DNA of 64,000 bases, taken from Flammula alnicola (lineage: Eukaryota; Basidiomycota; Agaricomycetes; Agaricales; Strophariaceae). The notes beneath the pieces are model-generated. The model saw only the letters and a list, made by a program, of their open reading frames with translations, had not been told where the DNA came from and ran no database searches. Below, one piece after another: positions 35,434 through 47,800 of the stretch; position 1 is the stretch's first letter, and each line of letters begins with the position of its first letter. Where the stretch lies: positions 372,001 to 436,000 of the forward strand of contig JADNRV010000006.1 in NCBI GenBank assembly GCA_015499995.1, read 5' to 3'. The position numbers and the translations under genes are program-made.

Positions 35434-36530
35434 TTATGTCCGACGTCCCAACCCACACAGGGCAAGAGCGGCCTTGAACATATCGTCGTCGTCGACTCCT
35501 TTGGGCAGGACGCCTGTCACCGTCGCGTTCGTCATAGCCATAAGACTGTGGTTGTTTTCTTCGGCCGACGTCGTCCAACGCCTATCTTCTTTGCCCCATG
35601 TGCTGGGAGGTGTGATCGCCTCTTCGTCCTCCTCGTCCGTCAGGTCCACATCCATATTGCTGCTTCCGCTTCTGCTGCTGGACGATGGGCCCTCTTTCCT
35701 CTGCCGTTCCCGCTCCTTGCCATGTGGATATGGCTCTTCTGCCGTTGGACCGTCCTGCCTCTGCCCCGAGAGGACGAAGAGCCCCCTGAGCTCGTGGCGC
35801 CGTCATTGGGCCCAGAGAAGCCAGTCGACATCCCGCTTGCGTACCCGTCCTTGTCCGCCAGCCGCGCAGCCGCACATGCCCACTCGAGCGTGCGCCGTGT
35901 CTTTGGGTTCTTGCCAAAGTCGATGAACTCACGGGCTGGGGGGCTGATGGGTGGTGCGAGGGGCGACGAGGGCATGTTGTCCCAGATTGCGCCGGAGGGG
36001 TTCTGTCTTCGCGAGGGTGTTCGTGGGGCGGCGGCACGGAGTTCGGAGCGGGACGCGACGCGGTCGAGGCTGGGGCGCGAGGAGGTTGTAGATGACGACG
36101 TGCTGCGGCTGCTGATGCTGAAAGGAGGCGAGGATGTGCGCGACGTGGTGTGTTGTGCGGTGTTATGCAGGCTGAACGTGTGGAGGGTGCTGGTGATGTT
36201 GGGCACGACGTTGGGGCTCATGATGTTGGCGTCGGGGTTGTTCGACGCAGCGGTCTTGCGCTCTGTCTGACGTTTATTCTGGAACCATATCGTGACGGAT
36301 TTTATTTCCCTGTAATATCAAAATAGACGCGTGTCAGAGCCATAAACACCATGTTCGGAGGCAAAATGAACCACTAACATTCCGCCTGCCTTGGCAACGG
36401 CTTCGCGGTCCTCACGCGACGGGTGCGAGTTCTGGTGGAAGAGGTTCTCGAGCATCGTGAGCTGAACGTTGGTGAAGCGCTTGCGCGTCCGACGCGTGGT
36501 GGCGATGGTCGTGACCGTGCTGCAACTCAT
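35434..36530 (-). CDS. Homeodomain transcription factor
   Basis: The homeodomain starts RRTRKRFTNVQLTMLENLFH and continues NSHPSREDREAVAKAGG. An intron (about 36,310-36,376) joins to MEIKSVTIWFQNKRQTERK, the recognition helix with WFQN. The tail has a Ser-rich stretch, SGAIWDNMPSSPLAPPISPP, RRTLEWACAAARLADKDGY, DVDLTDEEDEEAI and the end FKAALALCGLGRRT. The tail frame shifts once between about 35,720 and 35,790. The start given is MSCSTVTTIATT; an upstream ATG at 36619 would fit if a C-run near 36,590 had one more base, giving a PPP-rich leader and SRTSSSASFSSEDD. Homeodomain genes of this type regulate mushroom development; the target genes are unknown. Confidence 0.82.
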
Positions 36531-36619
36531 CGACGCGTCGTCCTCTGACGAGAAGCTGGCCGACGATGATGTCCTCGACAGAGGTGGGGGGGTGGGAGGT
36601 GTGTGGGCAGAGGATTCAT

Positions 36620-39600
36620 AGCTAGACTAACTTCTAAGAGCGCAAAGGAGTAGAAAGTAGAAAGAGAACGGCAGCGGACTTGTGTTGGGTATTTATGCAA
36701 GCAGCCGACCCACACGTAGTCGGTTGATGAAATCCAAACGAATTTTATCCCGCTGATATTTCAACGCGTTGAACATCACGTGAAGTCGCGTTTAGCTAAT
36801 CACATCACTTTCTCGCGTGTGTTCATTTCATTTGACGGCTTTCTAGAACTGCAGGGGGGCGGACTCGTGTGCTTGGAGTGATAGTGCACGTCTTCGAGGC
36901 ATTCGAGGTGGTGGTTAGAGGAAGAAAGAGGGATGGAGCGAATTGTTGCTTCAAAGCCAGGGCCGGACGGCGCGTTCTAATAAATTCGATCATTCCGTGA
37001 CCAAGAATTCAATCGACCCCGGGCGCTCAAAGTTCCGCGATCCTCACTTCGGCCCTGCGATTCATTTTGCTTCCGTTACCCCGTACAGCCCCGTAATCAC
37101 TTGTATCAAGTTAAGGATTTTTGTGCGGAGGGTGTTTTGTACAACATATCTTTCCTTGCATGTGAGGAATGACAATGGACATACATATTATCTGGTCTAC
37201 TACGGGTCTACAAGGAAAATTAACTAGGATTCTGTGAAACGGGGAGAAGCGCTCGCGCTTGAAAGTTTTGCAGCTTTATGCACCCAGAAATTCCACGAAG
37301 GCTGCCGAAAGGCAGACCCATAAATAATTCTGGAACTGAAACGTTGCAAATGTCGTCATTTGAGCGCCTTGATTTTAAACCACTGGCAAGTCGAACTTTC
37401 ATGGTCATGGGGATTTGGACGTCGTCGAAGCCTGGGCAACACTGTATCCGTCGTTCTTGCCTTTTGCCTTCAAGATGGACAGCCAATGGCATAATTCGAA
37501 AGTCCAGAATGCTTGGAGCACAGCTGCCTCGGATGCCGAGGTACAGGTTAAACTGTTCCTGCTCGTGAAGAATGGCTTGACGTTGACGGTTGAGTATATC
37601 AGAGTGCTCAAGAGCACTTTCAGCATTGACTGGACGCATTCCCACAGGAAACGATGCTTCTCATGCCGTTGTTTGGAAAGGAATGCTGATAGATCCAGAG
37701 TACTGCATGTACTGTCGTACAACAGGCTCGGATCTATACACACCTACATGCAACTGCACCGCAGCAACGTAAATACTTGAACGAATGTCCAAGAAAGGAG
37801 TAGGAAGGTAGGTCTTCGATAGACGAAAAAACCTTTACGAGAACGAGGCAGGCGCCGTTGACATTCCATAGCCAAAACTTTGGGGATTAAGAGAGTCAGC
37901 TGATACCGTATATGGTCACTGGAGAAGAGAAGGACGCTACCTGAGGCCTACAGGCCAAAAGCTTGCCCGAGTTTTATTGTTGTGAAATTCTTTGTCCTGG
38001 ATCCCCGAGGTCACTTGGTCGCGAGAATGAAGCTGGCTGGAATTAAACAGCGTGTTCATACCGTTTACATGTGGCATGTGGCACCTGCGTCATTCGCACA
38101 TGAGCATCGAAGACGGAGTCCAGGCGCGGAGTCGCGGGGATGAGATCGTTATTCCTGGCAGGCTGCTTTGCTTCCGTAACTTGGCGTCCCGAAGGAAAAT
38201 CTCGCTTCCGGAGATGTTTGTTGTGTCCTTTTTTTGTGACGAGGGGTTTGTCGGATTCGGGTTCGGGGTTAACAGGATGCTGCTAAGAACCATAGCTGCC
38301 ACCTCCCTATAGGCGCGAGCATATAGTGGGGTAGCTCCAGCGGCCGAAGACAACGATGCATGATGATGTTGGTTCTTGCAAAGCCGTGCTAGCTGAGATC
38401 GATGGCCCTTGATAATAGATATTGGATACCTGCTCAATTTGAAGGCGATAAAAGCATACCTTGGCGAGTCATTTTTAAGTTTATGAAACGTGTCTTGCGT
38501 TGGTGAGGGTCATGATAAGATGTTGGCATCTGGTTGACATCAACTGGCGTGACTGACGAAAGGCACTGCCTGGTCCGCCACTGGTCGTAGGAGATAATTT
38601 TTTGTTTGAAAAGAGTGAACAACCCTTTTAGTCTAAGGCCAGACAGAGGCCAATTCTGGTTGTTTCGGTTGATGAAGTTGATAGCAAGATAGAGCAGGAC
38701 TCAGAGTGGCACCGCAGCGGGATGCCGCAGGAGGATGTTTGGGTGTAGAGCGAATCAAGATTCGAACACCATTCAAGGGTGACTCATTCTCCACGGTTGC
38801 GGGGTTGCGGCTTATCCAAGGGTGCTGAGATAGGTCAGAGATAAGCAACATGCATCGGCGCAGTTGTTGTTCTTGTAGAATAAAAGAGCGAGAGAAAAAG
38901 GACAAGAAATAATAAAATTGTTGATCGGTTACGTTTGCAAGAAAGGGGGGACTGAATACACAGCTTTTCCTTCCTCCTCCTCCACCTTTCTTGTCGTCCC
39001 GCTACATCTCCAGACAACATATACTACACTCATTAGCCTTTTACTTTCAATTTCACACCTCAGTAATCACCACGAGTTCGTCCTCGAGGCATCCCTACAA
39101 ATTTGGGTTATCCAGCCTCGAGGCATCTGGCAGACCTGACGACCGAAACTCGTGGCCAACACCCAGGCCAACACGCCCCCAGACCCATCGTCCCTTTTTT
39201 CTGCCCAATCACTGCTCGTCGCCGTTTTCAACCATCCTTCGTCGTTGCCAGTTGTCTGACCCAGGGTGCATCGAAGTTAGAGGTGCAGAGGGGTCTATCG
39301 CGAAACAGCGCCCATCTCATCGACATTGCACGCCAAGCGCGGTTACCCACATCTAGCGTCGACTACTCTCAAGCAACATTCAACCCCTCAGTCGAGCAGA
39401 AGGAATAACTCAGTCCCGATTTCGGATTTCGGTCGGTGTTTAGAGACTGCCAAAGAGGACACGCGCCAAACCAACCGAGCCTCAGTACTTGGTCAAAACA
39501 CCCGTTCTAGTTTGGAAAGCAAATTCCCCCGAACTTACACCACCAGCCAGACGAAGACTGAGCACAGTCCAGTGGCACCAATTGTCCTTCAAGTCCGGAC

Positions 39601-39721
39601 GCAAATCTGAGCCTACCGCCACCCATATATCTCCAATCTACCATCGCCTTCAACCCAAACCAATCCGCCACCCACCCAAACCGAACACTCGTCTTTCATT
39701 GATCTTCGCCTCGATAATAAG
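36620..39721. other. 3.1-kb intergenic region, no confident gene
   Basis: The first 250 bp upstream of the homeodomain gene is its promoter. Minus-strand open frames at 37,220-37,645 and 38,090-38,437 lack clear domains; the latter has a weak ankyrin-like piece (AGATPLYARAYREVAAMVL). The C/T-rich stretch at 38,960-39,720 is the likely 5' region of the AGC kinase gene. Confidence 0.45.
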
Positions 39722-42700
39722 ATGAAGGCCCTCGATACCAATCTCCCGACATCCTCAAGGAGAGGTCCTGTCCGCATGGATACCCAAGACGGACCCTGGA
39801 GCGTCAGCGTCGCTGAAACCCCTTACGATTCCCATTCTTACAGTCTTTATATAAAGAGTGAGTCTCTCCACCTTACTTTCATTCTGTACCCAGTCACCTG
39901 CCGGATCTTCATACTTCGACACCTCTTTCTTTACCTTTTTCACACCCGCGGATCATCTATCAAATCATCGCCTCAGCCCCACTGCTTGCTGTTGTCTCAT
40001 CCTTTTAAAAAAATTTCATTCTCTGAAATCTATAATGGGCCTCGGTGTTCTAATGCGTCATGTTTTCGACAGCTCCCACCCACAACCTTACCTTGACCCG
40101 CACCGCAATGGAGTTGGTCGAGCTTGACGTTAAGCTCCGCCACTCTCATCCTAACATCAAGATGGCAACATTACCCATCAATGCCGATTTTCTGCCCGCT
40201 CCTCCCAAACGCAAATCCACCTTCCTCAATACCCTCTCTAGACTCGCCTCGCCAACTTCCGCAAAAGCGAACAGGCAAGCCAGCAGCAGCAAGCGAAATA
40301 ACGGTCCTTCCGTTATATCGGGGCTGCCTACTCCGCTGACAACCCCAGGCCAAGAGATCAACGATCCGTTTACCTCGTTCTCGTCGAGCAATGATAACTC
40401 GCCTACGGATGGCTCTGCCAGTATATCCAACCTTGCCAATAGCATTGCGAGCGCGAACGGCAGCACCACGTCCTCAGCAGCCATTGCTGCGTACCTGACG
40501 ACGCTGTCGAATACCCCTACCTTGAGGATGGACAGGCTCTGGAAACGCTTTGTCCGCGTCCGCACTGACGATTTAGAGAGCGTCCGTGTCGAGAGGGCAA
40601 TCAAGCGTGTTCGATCAGATTTAGCAGCTCATATTGGAATTCCCTCGAAGGAGAAGGAGAATAAAGGCGGCCAGAGTGTTGCGAGCAGTGTTGCTCCGAG
40701 TGAGACCGGAAGCATCCTTGAAAAGGACGTGGAGCAGCAGCTTTCGAGTCATCAGGAGATTCATGGAGAGGAGGAGGCTGACACTGATGCTGCCAAAGAG
40801 GAACGGCAGGGTCATCCATTGAAAGCTACAAATGCTACCGATACGACCACTCAACCACCTCCACCGCCGTCACCTTCTGACGCGGATAAATCTGGCTCCA
40901 CCGATGATGTCGAACAGCCATCTCCAGTCGCGGATACCCACGACGCAGCAGCTGAGGCAACAGCACCTGCGACACCCATTGCCACGGAACCGCCTATGTC
41001 CAACCGCGTCCAACGATCCCAGTCCCTCGACCCCGACAAATCCCACCGTCTCTCGCGCGCCTACACGAGCTCCGTCCCGAGCCAAAGCGGGGCCGAGTCA
41101 CAAACAGGTGACGAGTCCTCCTCTTCTGCAGCAGCGGGCGGTGGCAGTGCCAAGCGGCGCCGTAAAAAAAGGTCCGCATCGGGCGCCGGCACGCCGAAAG
41201 ACAAAGAGCCCAAGAAGTCCCAGCGCAAGGTCATCATCGACGACTTTGAGATGATGCGCGTGTTGGGGAAGGGTGTGCGGGCAAGGTGCTGCTGGTGAGG
41301 CATAAGACGACGCAGGACCTGTTTGCGCTCAAGGCGATCACGAAGCGACATGTGCTGGCACATCAGGAGCTGCAGCATACGCTGACGGAGCAGGCGGTGC
41401 TGAAGAGAATGGCTGCAGAGAGTAGGGATCCGTTCGTCGTTAAGCTTTGGTGGAGTTTCCATGATAAGGAGAACCTCTTTTTGGTCATGGTATGTCTGTT
41501 TCACTATAATTTCTTTTTTCTCGTTTTAATGGCTTATTCTTTGATTTTCTAGGATTTCCATCCCGGAGGTGACCTTGCGACACAACTTGCTAGATGGGGT
41601 CGACTGGTCGCGACCGTGCCCGATTCTACGCGCTGAAATTGTCGAGGGCGTCGAAGGGCTTCACGCAGCAGGCGTCATCTATCGCGACCTCAAGCCGAAA
41701 ACATTCTCATCGGCGGCGACGGACACATCGTCCTCACTGACTTTGGTCTCTCGAAAGAGTTCCCACGACGGAACAACTTGTCCAATCCGCCTTCCGGCTC
41801 GCGCGGAGGCGAGTTTTATTCTTCTGTACCTGGCACACCGCAGCCTGCTACGCCGCCGTGGATGAAGGTTGATCGGACAGGCGAGCTTGCGCTCGGGTGG
41901 CCTGGGCAGCCTATTGGACACACGGATTCGACGACGACGTTCTGTGGGACGGCGGAGTACCTGGCGCCTGAGGTCATTCAAGGCCTGCCGTATAGCTATG
42001 AGGTGGATTGGTGGAGTTTCGGTACGATGTTATATGAGATGTTAACCGGTATTGTGAGTTTTACCTCTACCATTATTCCTTTTCTTTCTCGGTTGAAAAT
42101 GACGGATGCTGATGCTTTGAGTACAGACACCATTCTGGGCGAACAACCACTCGGATATGTACGTTCGTGTACTGCAGGATGAGTTGCAATTTCCAGACGA
42201 CAGGGCTATTGATCAAGATACCAAGAGCTTGATTCGCGGAGTACGTTGCTTGTGCCATACAAAAATGTGCATATATTTATTTTATTTTATAGCTACTTCA
42301 AAGGGTACCTTCACTCCGGATTTGTGAACCTAGAATCAAAAAGCATCCGTATTTCTCCATGATGTACGCCACCCCATCTTTTCTACTTTCTTTTTCCTTT
42401 CAATTAATGTAACCTCTGCAGTGACTGGTCTCATGTGTATTATAAACGCTACATACGTGAGTTTATCAAGTTGGTCATGGTTCTTTGAAACAAATTGACA
42501 AATTCCTTCAACAGCCCCCTATATCCCGCCTATTGATCCCTCCAACGCCAGTGATACCCAGAACTTTGATGATACTTTCCTGGACATGGAACCTGTTCTA
42601 GACGAGTTCAACGAGAACGAAGCCACTGATACTGACCAAGAGCCGCAAACCGATGCGGACCGGACGGACGGCGAGGAGACAAGCACGACGCCCTCGCAGT

Positions 42701-43989
42701 CTCGCAGCTCTTCGATTCGGCCGCAGCCTCGTCCACAACCTTCCCAAGACGACGTTGATGTGTTCGATGGTTATTCCTTCAAAGGCCGGCATTCCGTTCT
42801 TATTGACGACGATGAGGAGGAAGCTTCTGGATCAGACGAAGGGTCGGAAGAGAGTATCGAGGAGGATGGAGATCTTCCCATTCTCAAGGGCTTGGAAGAG
42901 CAGGCAGCCCATATCGATTCGCACTTGGAGAACGTCTTGCAAGAAGAAGGCCCTGAACCCAAGACGCCTGAGGCTCGGCCTGCTGCTCTGCCTCCTGTTG
43001 TTGAAGCTGTGCCTGCTGTGCCCACGCCAACACCAGCAGAAGAAAAGATCACGGAAGCGCCACGGGCAGAGGAGGCCAAGGTCGAAGAACCTGATTCACG
43101 GCGGACAAGTACAGATCTCAAACCATCTGCACCATCCGAGCCGAGTGCACCTGCAAGCACAGAAACAAGCGGTAGAATCACCCCTCCTCCTCCTCCTCCC
43201 AAGCCTGCTCCATCGCGGCAAGTCGCCAATATCCGTGCTGCCCGTAGTCGGAGAGAAAAATCCGGGGTTCCAGCTCTGGATCGATACTTGTCGGATGGCG
43301 TCGACGAAGATACGGAGGCAACAGAAGCCGAGCGAGAGGAGGATGATGACTGGGACTTCATTGAGGCTGCCGATGGAGAAGATAGAAATGGCGCGAAGGG
43401 CAATAGTCTCTTCGCACGTGGTGTTGTTGATCGATACCGCCTTGCTGTCTTCCGCAAAGCCTCGACACCCAATTCAAGGGCTGGACAGCGTTCGGCGTCG
43501 GGCATGTCAGCTATGTCAGAAACCGACTCGCCTTCGCCTACTCAGCGGCGCGGAAGGACGCCTGGGCTCACATTCCGGAAACAGACAAGGCAGTTCTTGC
43601 GTCCCAAATCTCCGCCCCCTTCGTCGTTCACTGCCAAGTCTGCGAGGACGACGTCGCAGTCGGCCTCGAATTCGAATACTCTTTCCGCGGCATCGAATTC
43701 TTCTATTGGTGGCCTGCTCACTCCTTCGATTTCTGGTGGAAGCAATTTCGGCATTCCTCATTCCCTGAAGTCGAAAGAGTCGGCAACATCTGTTGGCGCC
43801 ACGAGTCAGTCCTCTGATCAATCCGCGAATGGTCAATCAGCGGTCTTCGTTGAGGCTGCAGATGCAATCAAAAGCTCGCCCCAGTCGAATGGTGTGGACA
43901 CAAAACACAAGAATAAGAAGCTGAAGAAGTACAAGAATAACGCGGAGAAAGTCTTTTCGCTGTTTTCGTCTCCTCGTCAAACGACATGA
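39722..43989 (+). CDS. AGC-family protein kinase with PX-like N-terminus, frameshifted
   Basis: Exon 1 (39722-39857) and exon 2 (from 40073) encode GPWSVSVAETPYDSHSY, then THNLTLTRTAMELVELDVKL, a PX-like pattern. A long Ser/Thr-rich linker precedes the kinase domain at 41,230. Landmarks are FEMMRVLGKG, ALKAITKRHVLAHQELQHT, VIYRDLKP, LTDFGLSKEF (when corrected), FCGTAEYLAPEVIQGLPYS and VDWWSFGTMLYEMLTG. The AGC tail has PPYIPPIDPSNASD and a hydrophobic motif FDGYSF. The C-terminal extension is acidic and Ser/Pro-rich. Four single-base deletions break the kinase core: about 41,273 (Gly loop), 41,606, 41,632 and 41,696 (HRD/KPEN region). The conserved motifs on both sides favour consensus error. 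It is an Akt/S6K-type AGC kinase; the substrate is unknown. Confidence 0.82.
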
Positions 43990-44656
43990 TAAAATCCTGC
44001 GCCTAATTATTTTTTCTCTCCTCTCCAATCTGAACGAAGCAATTCGTCGAAACCAAACAATGGTTTGTGTGCATTTTTTCGCAATCATCGTCAGCAATCT
44101 CTCCGTGCATTATCGTCGCTTTATTATACTTGCCAACTGGTTTGTAATGGCTTTCACACTCCCTATCACCTGCTTTCTTCTTTCTTTATTCGTGGTTGAC
44201 TGCACTTGCAAGTCAATTCAAGCAACCCTGTCTTTACATCTTTCCCTTTAAACACCTCTTATCTCTGCATCATTGCTGTCACCGACTTTAGACCGCTCCG
44301 CTCCTTCCCTTAATTATTAGTCTTCTCATAGTCGGAATATTTCTGCATGTATGGCCTTATATCGCCTATACCTACCTACACTCACTTGGAACCAACTGAA
44401 GTCACAAATAATTATATCGCTTATTTTGAGAAGAAGTTCGGAAGAAGTGGCTATGAACATGATAGTTACAGACAGGGGTGGGCGCTGATATTTATAGGCG
44501 TAACCAGGCGTTGCCTGCATCAACGCGAGGCAGACATGTGTGAAATCCTCTGCGGGGCAAATTCTTTTGTATCAAGACTGTTTGTTTCGGGAACCACTGT
44601 ATCCCTCCTTCCTTCCATCACATACCTACAGCCTATTCCAGTGCAGTTCCCCAAGG
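43990..44656. other. Intergenic region, CorA promoter
   Basis: Nothing recognised. It forms the 3' flank of the AGC kinase and the 5' flank of the transporter gene. Confidence 0.45.
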
Positions 44657-47153
44657 ATGCCGCGCGAGAACAGCTTGAGTGACTCTGTTGGGAGGTCCGT
44701 TACGCCCGAGCCCGATGAAGAGGAGGGTGATCTCTCTCCTGCGTCGGCCAATTACTCCCAGCTTCCCGACGTGAACACCCCTCAGCATTTGGATCTCGCA
44801 CGAGTGAAGACTGGCCAGTCGAAACGGTCTTTGCACTCGAGGCTTTCGAAATCGCACCCTTCTGCCACAGCCGCAAAACCGTCAGCATGGGCTCAGCTTG
44901 GACCGAAGGAGAGGTTCCGAGCCTCAGTTCGCAAGGTCATGTCACTGCACCGCGGAACGTCCTTACTGAGAGCTGGAGGCATCGGAGATGAGCCAGGTAT
45001 CGACCCTCGCCGTCCGGCGGTCGACGCTGCATATAGGCACATCCGGCAAGACTGCGAAATCGAAATCATGGATTATTCTGCGGTTAGGAGCACCTCTCGG
45101 CGAATGAACAACGCCGAATTCGTGCAGTTTATGAACCTGGAATCGGAGGACGCACCCCCAAGAGAGCCATGGGTGAAAGTCAGATGGATAAACATTGGTG
45201 GTATGAGCTGGGATGTGATCAAAGCAGTCTCGATCAAATACCGTTCGTCTCTTTTTTCCTCCTTTTGTTATTTAGCTATGTTTTTGACAAAATTCCACAC
45301 GACGCAGATCTTCATCCATTGGCTTTGGAAGATGTCTTCCATGGACATGCTCGAAATCGTTCCAAGGCAGATTATTACACGAAGCACCTTTTCCTCCGTG
45401 TTCTCTGCCACGAGCTTGTAGAGGATGACCAGATCTTCTTCAACGCGTCTGGATCGTTCACCAATGCTCCTCGTAGCACGTCTCCAGAACCCATGTCCAC
45501 CTCTGAGGCAGAACTTGACGAGAAGCTGAACGAGTCGGATGACGCCATTAAATATGGAGGCACTCCAAACTCCGGTTCTTCAATTACCAAACGAAAGGTA
45601 TTTGGACGGAATCCTATTTTGCCGACTAGTCGTTCCGATGTCAAACCTGTGTACGAAAACGGTAGAGCATCGACTGATAAAAGTCTTACGTTGATAATGG
45701 AGAAGGAAGGCGCTGTAAGTCCTCACTATCAATTGGTTTTCCCATCTCTGATCACCCCCAGGCGCTAGCCCAACGTGAAGAACGGAAAAAAGATGAGGCT
45801 GTCATACGAGTTTTGAAGCAGGTACTGCCAATTGTTCTAAGGATCTGTTCTCTCGACTGAACGCTATCATAGGGCTCCAGAGTGAACGTTAGCGTGTCGC
45901 CGATGTTCTTTTTCCTTTTCAGAGACGGCAAGTTTAGGCTGTTCTATACTCGTGGCGACCATCGCTAATTGTGCGCTTTACCTCTAGGAACTGTCCTTTC
46001 CATTCGTCCGACGCCGAATCTGAGCCTTACTTCTCCAATCTCATACCGCCTCAAAAGTCGCGACACGGTGCTCAGAAAGTCCGCAGATCCGTCGCTCCTC
46101 CTCCACGCTCTGCTTGATCTTAGTAAGTTCTCTATCTTCTTCTTCACCTGGAAGATCTCCCATAATTGTGCATTTTGGCAGTCGTCGACAAAGCCGTGCA
46201 AGTCATTGACCAATATCACTCCAAAATTCATAAATTTGAGCGTGACATCCTCCTCACGCCCAAAATGTCTACCGTTCGACAACGTGAGTTCAATGATCTT
46301 CCGCATATATTGACTAGCCAAATGCGTATGTACTAGTACACATCCTATCGGGTGATCTCATCCTTCATAAGCGCACCCTCGACCCTATCAAGACGCTCAT
46401 CTACGGCTTGCGACGATATGATGTCGATCGATGCGCTGCCCTAATCGACAGCTCCGATCCGGCCAACAAAGATGTCAAGGTCATTGGATTTATGAGCCAC
46501 AAGGCGAAGATTTACCTGGTATGTCTACCGCCTTAATACAATCCCAATGTATCTCTCTCTGATCCTCTCAAATGTTTGACAGGCCGACGTATTCGACCAC
46601 ATGGAATATATCTTGGCCAGCCTGGACATGTTTGCTCTTATTGCTGAAAACCTAATTAACTACAGCTTCAACGTGAGTTGCGACCGTGTTTCCGTCCAAA
46701 AGACGTACTCAATCATAATAATAATTGCTAGCTCGCATCGTATGAGATGAACGAAGTAATGTGCGTATACAACTCCGTTACATGGTCCTATAAATTCAAC
46801 CATTCCTTCACTTTCCAGGCGTCGCCTCACAATTGCGACAATTATTTTCCTCCCTTTGACTTTCCTCTCTGGATACTTTGTAAGATATCGATACAGCACG
46901 TTTGACTCAGTCTCACCAATCATCTTATAGGGTATGAACTTTCAAGCTGGGTTCTGGTCCATCAACAATAATTCCGACCTCTTGTTCGTCTCCCTTGTTC
47001 GTCTATTAATATTACCTCTTACCATAAACTGCTAGCTTCTGGAAACTTGCCCTCCCCATCATGGTCCTTGTTGTACCTATTGCGCTGATAGGCGATCTGA
47101 AGAAACTCTGGCATTACATTCAAAAGAGAAGGGATATTAGACGCTCATTATAA
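44657..47153 (+). CDS. CorA-type magnesium transporter
   Basis: The start is MPRENSLSDSVGRSV at 44657. The cytosolic domain has REPWVKVRWINIGGMSWDV, then after an intron LHPLALEDVFHGHARNRSK and DYYTKHLFLRVLCHEL. A linker leads to FLFRDGTVLSIRPTPN, across a GC-AG intron (45,928-45,987), then TLDPIKTLIYGLRRYDVDR. The membrane part has ATIIFLPLTFLSGYF joined by a splice to GMNFQAGFW, so the signature GMN is present, and a second helix ALPIMVLVVPIALIGDL. Two helices and GMN define the CorA/Alr/Mrs2 superfamily. It is likely a plasma-membrane or organellar Mg2+ channel. About ten short exons are predicted and no frame break is seen. Confidence 0.88.
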
Positions 47154-47800
47154 GGACCCACACTCTCTCCTTTGCTCCTGTTCAAACTCAGACTCTGCCA
47201 CTCCTTTCAGCGGATTTCCTCGATCTCAAGATCTTGTTCGCTGAGCGACATCAAAACACATTCATTTCTCCGATTTCGACTATCGCCAAATATCTCAATT
47301 TCAAGTTATTCGACACACTGGGGAAGACTAATAATTCACTAGTGGACTAGATAACGGCTCTCTGTATCTGTATGTGTGTTTTGGATTTCTACAAGGCATA
47401 TTTCATGTGACTTAGATACCCTCCTTTGTCCCGGTCTCAGCTCCATCCTCTATCCTTTGTCACAATATTAGCCAAGTGCAATTTGTTTACATGTCTTGTT
47501 TAAATATGATAATATTTGCCTCTAGATCTACGTATCGCGGACCAGGCTAAATAAGCAAGAAACAAGGTTAACAAATGCATAGAATGTGAGGTCGGGCTCA
47601 AGTGGGGATTAGTGACTTGACGTAGTCTAAGTAACTTGTCTGTCTTTTTACTTGCTACTGGAACGATATTCGCTGGGTAGCGAATTAGTCCTCGCGAGCT
47701 ACTCGGGTAATGCTGAGCCACCAGCTTTATCAAGTTCGAATTACTTGTCTCCAAGATGATACATATCACATTCGTTGGGGCACGAAACTAGATCTACATT
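47154..47800. other. Intergenic region between convergent genes
   Basis: Nothing recognised. It is the shared 3' flank of the CorA gene and the F-box gene. Confidence 0.45.

Noticed and set aside
38090..38437. Possible ankyrin repeat on the minus strand
   Set aside because: A single weak GATPLY-like repeat without a second repeat or splice partners.
38633..38905. Minus-strand frame with a kinase-like SQHPWISRNP piece
   Set aside because: Only one short helix resembles kinase subdomain XI; no other motif is present and the region precedes the AGC kinase promoter.
40124..43768. Long alternative frames over the AGC kinase
   Set aside because: They are Ser/Arg-rich shadows of the true frame; conserved kinase motifs lie only in the annotated frame.
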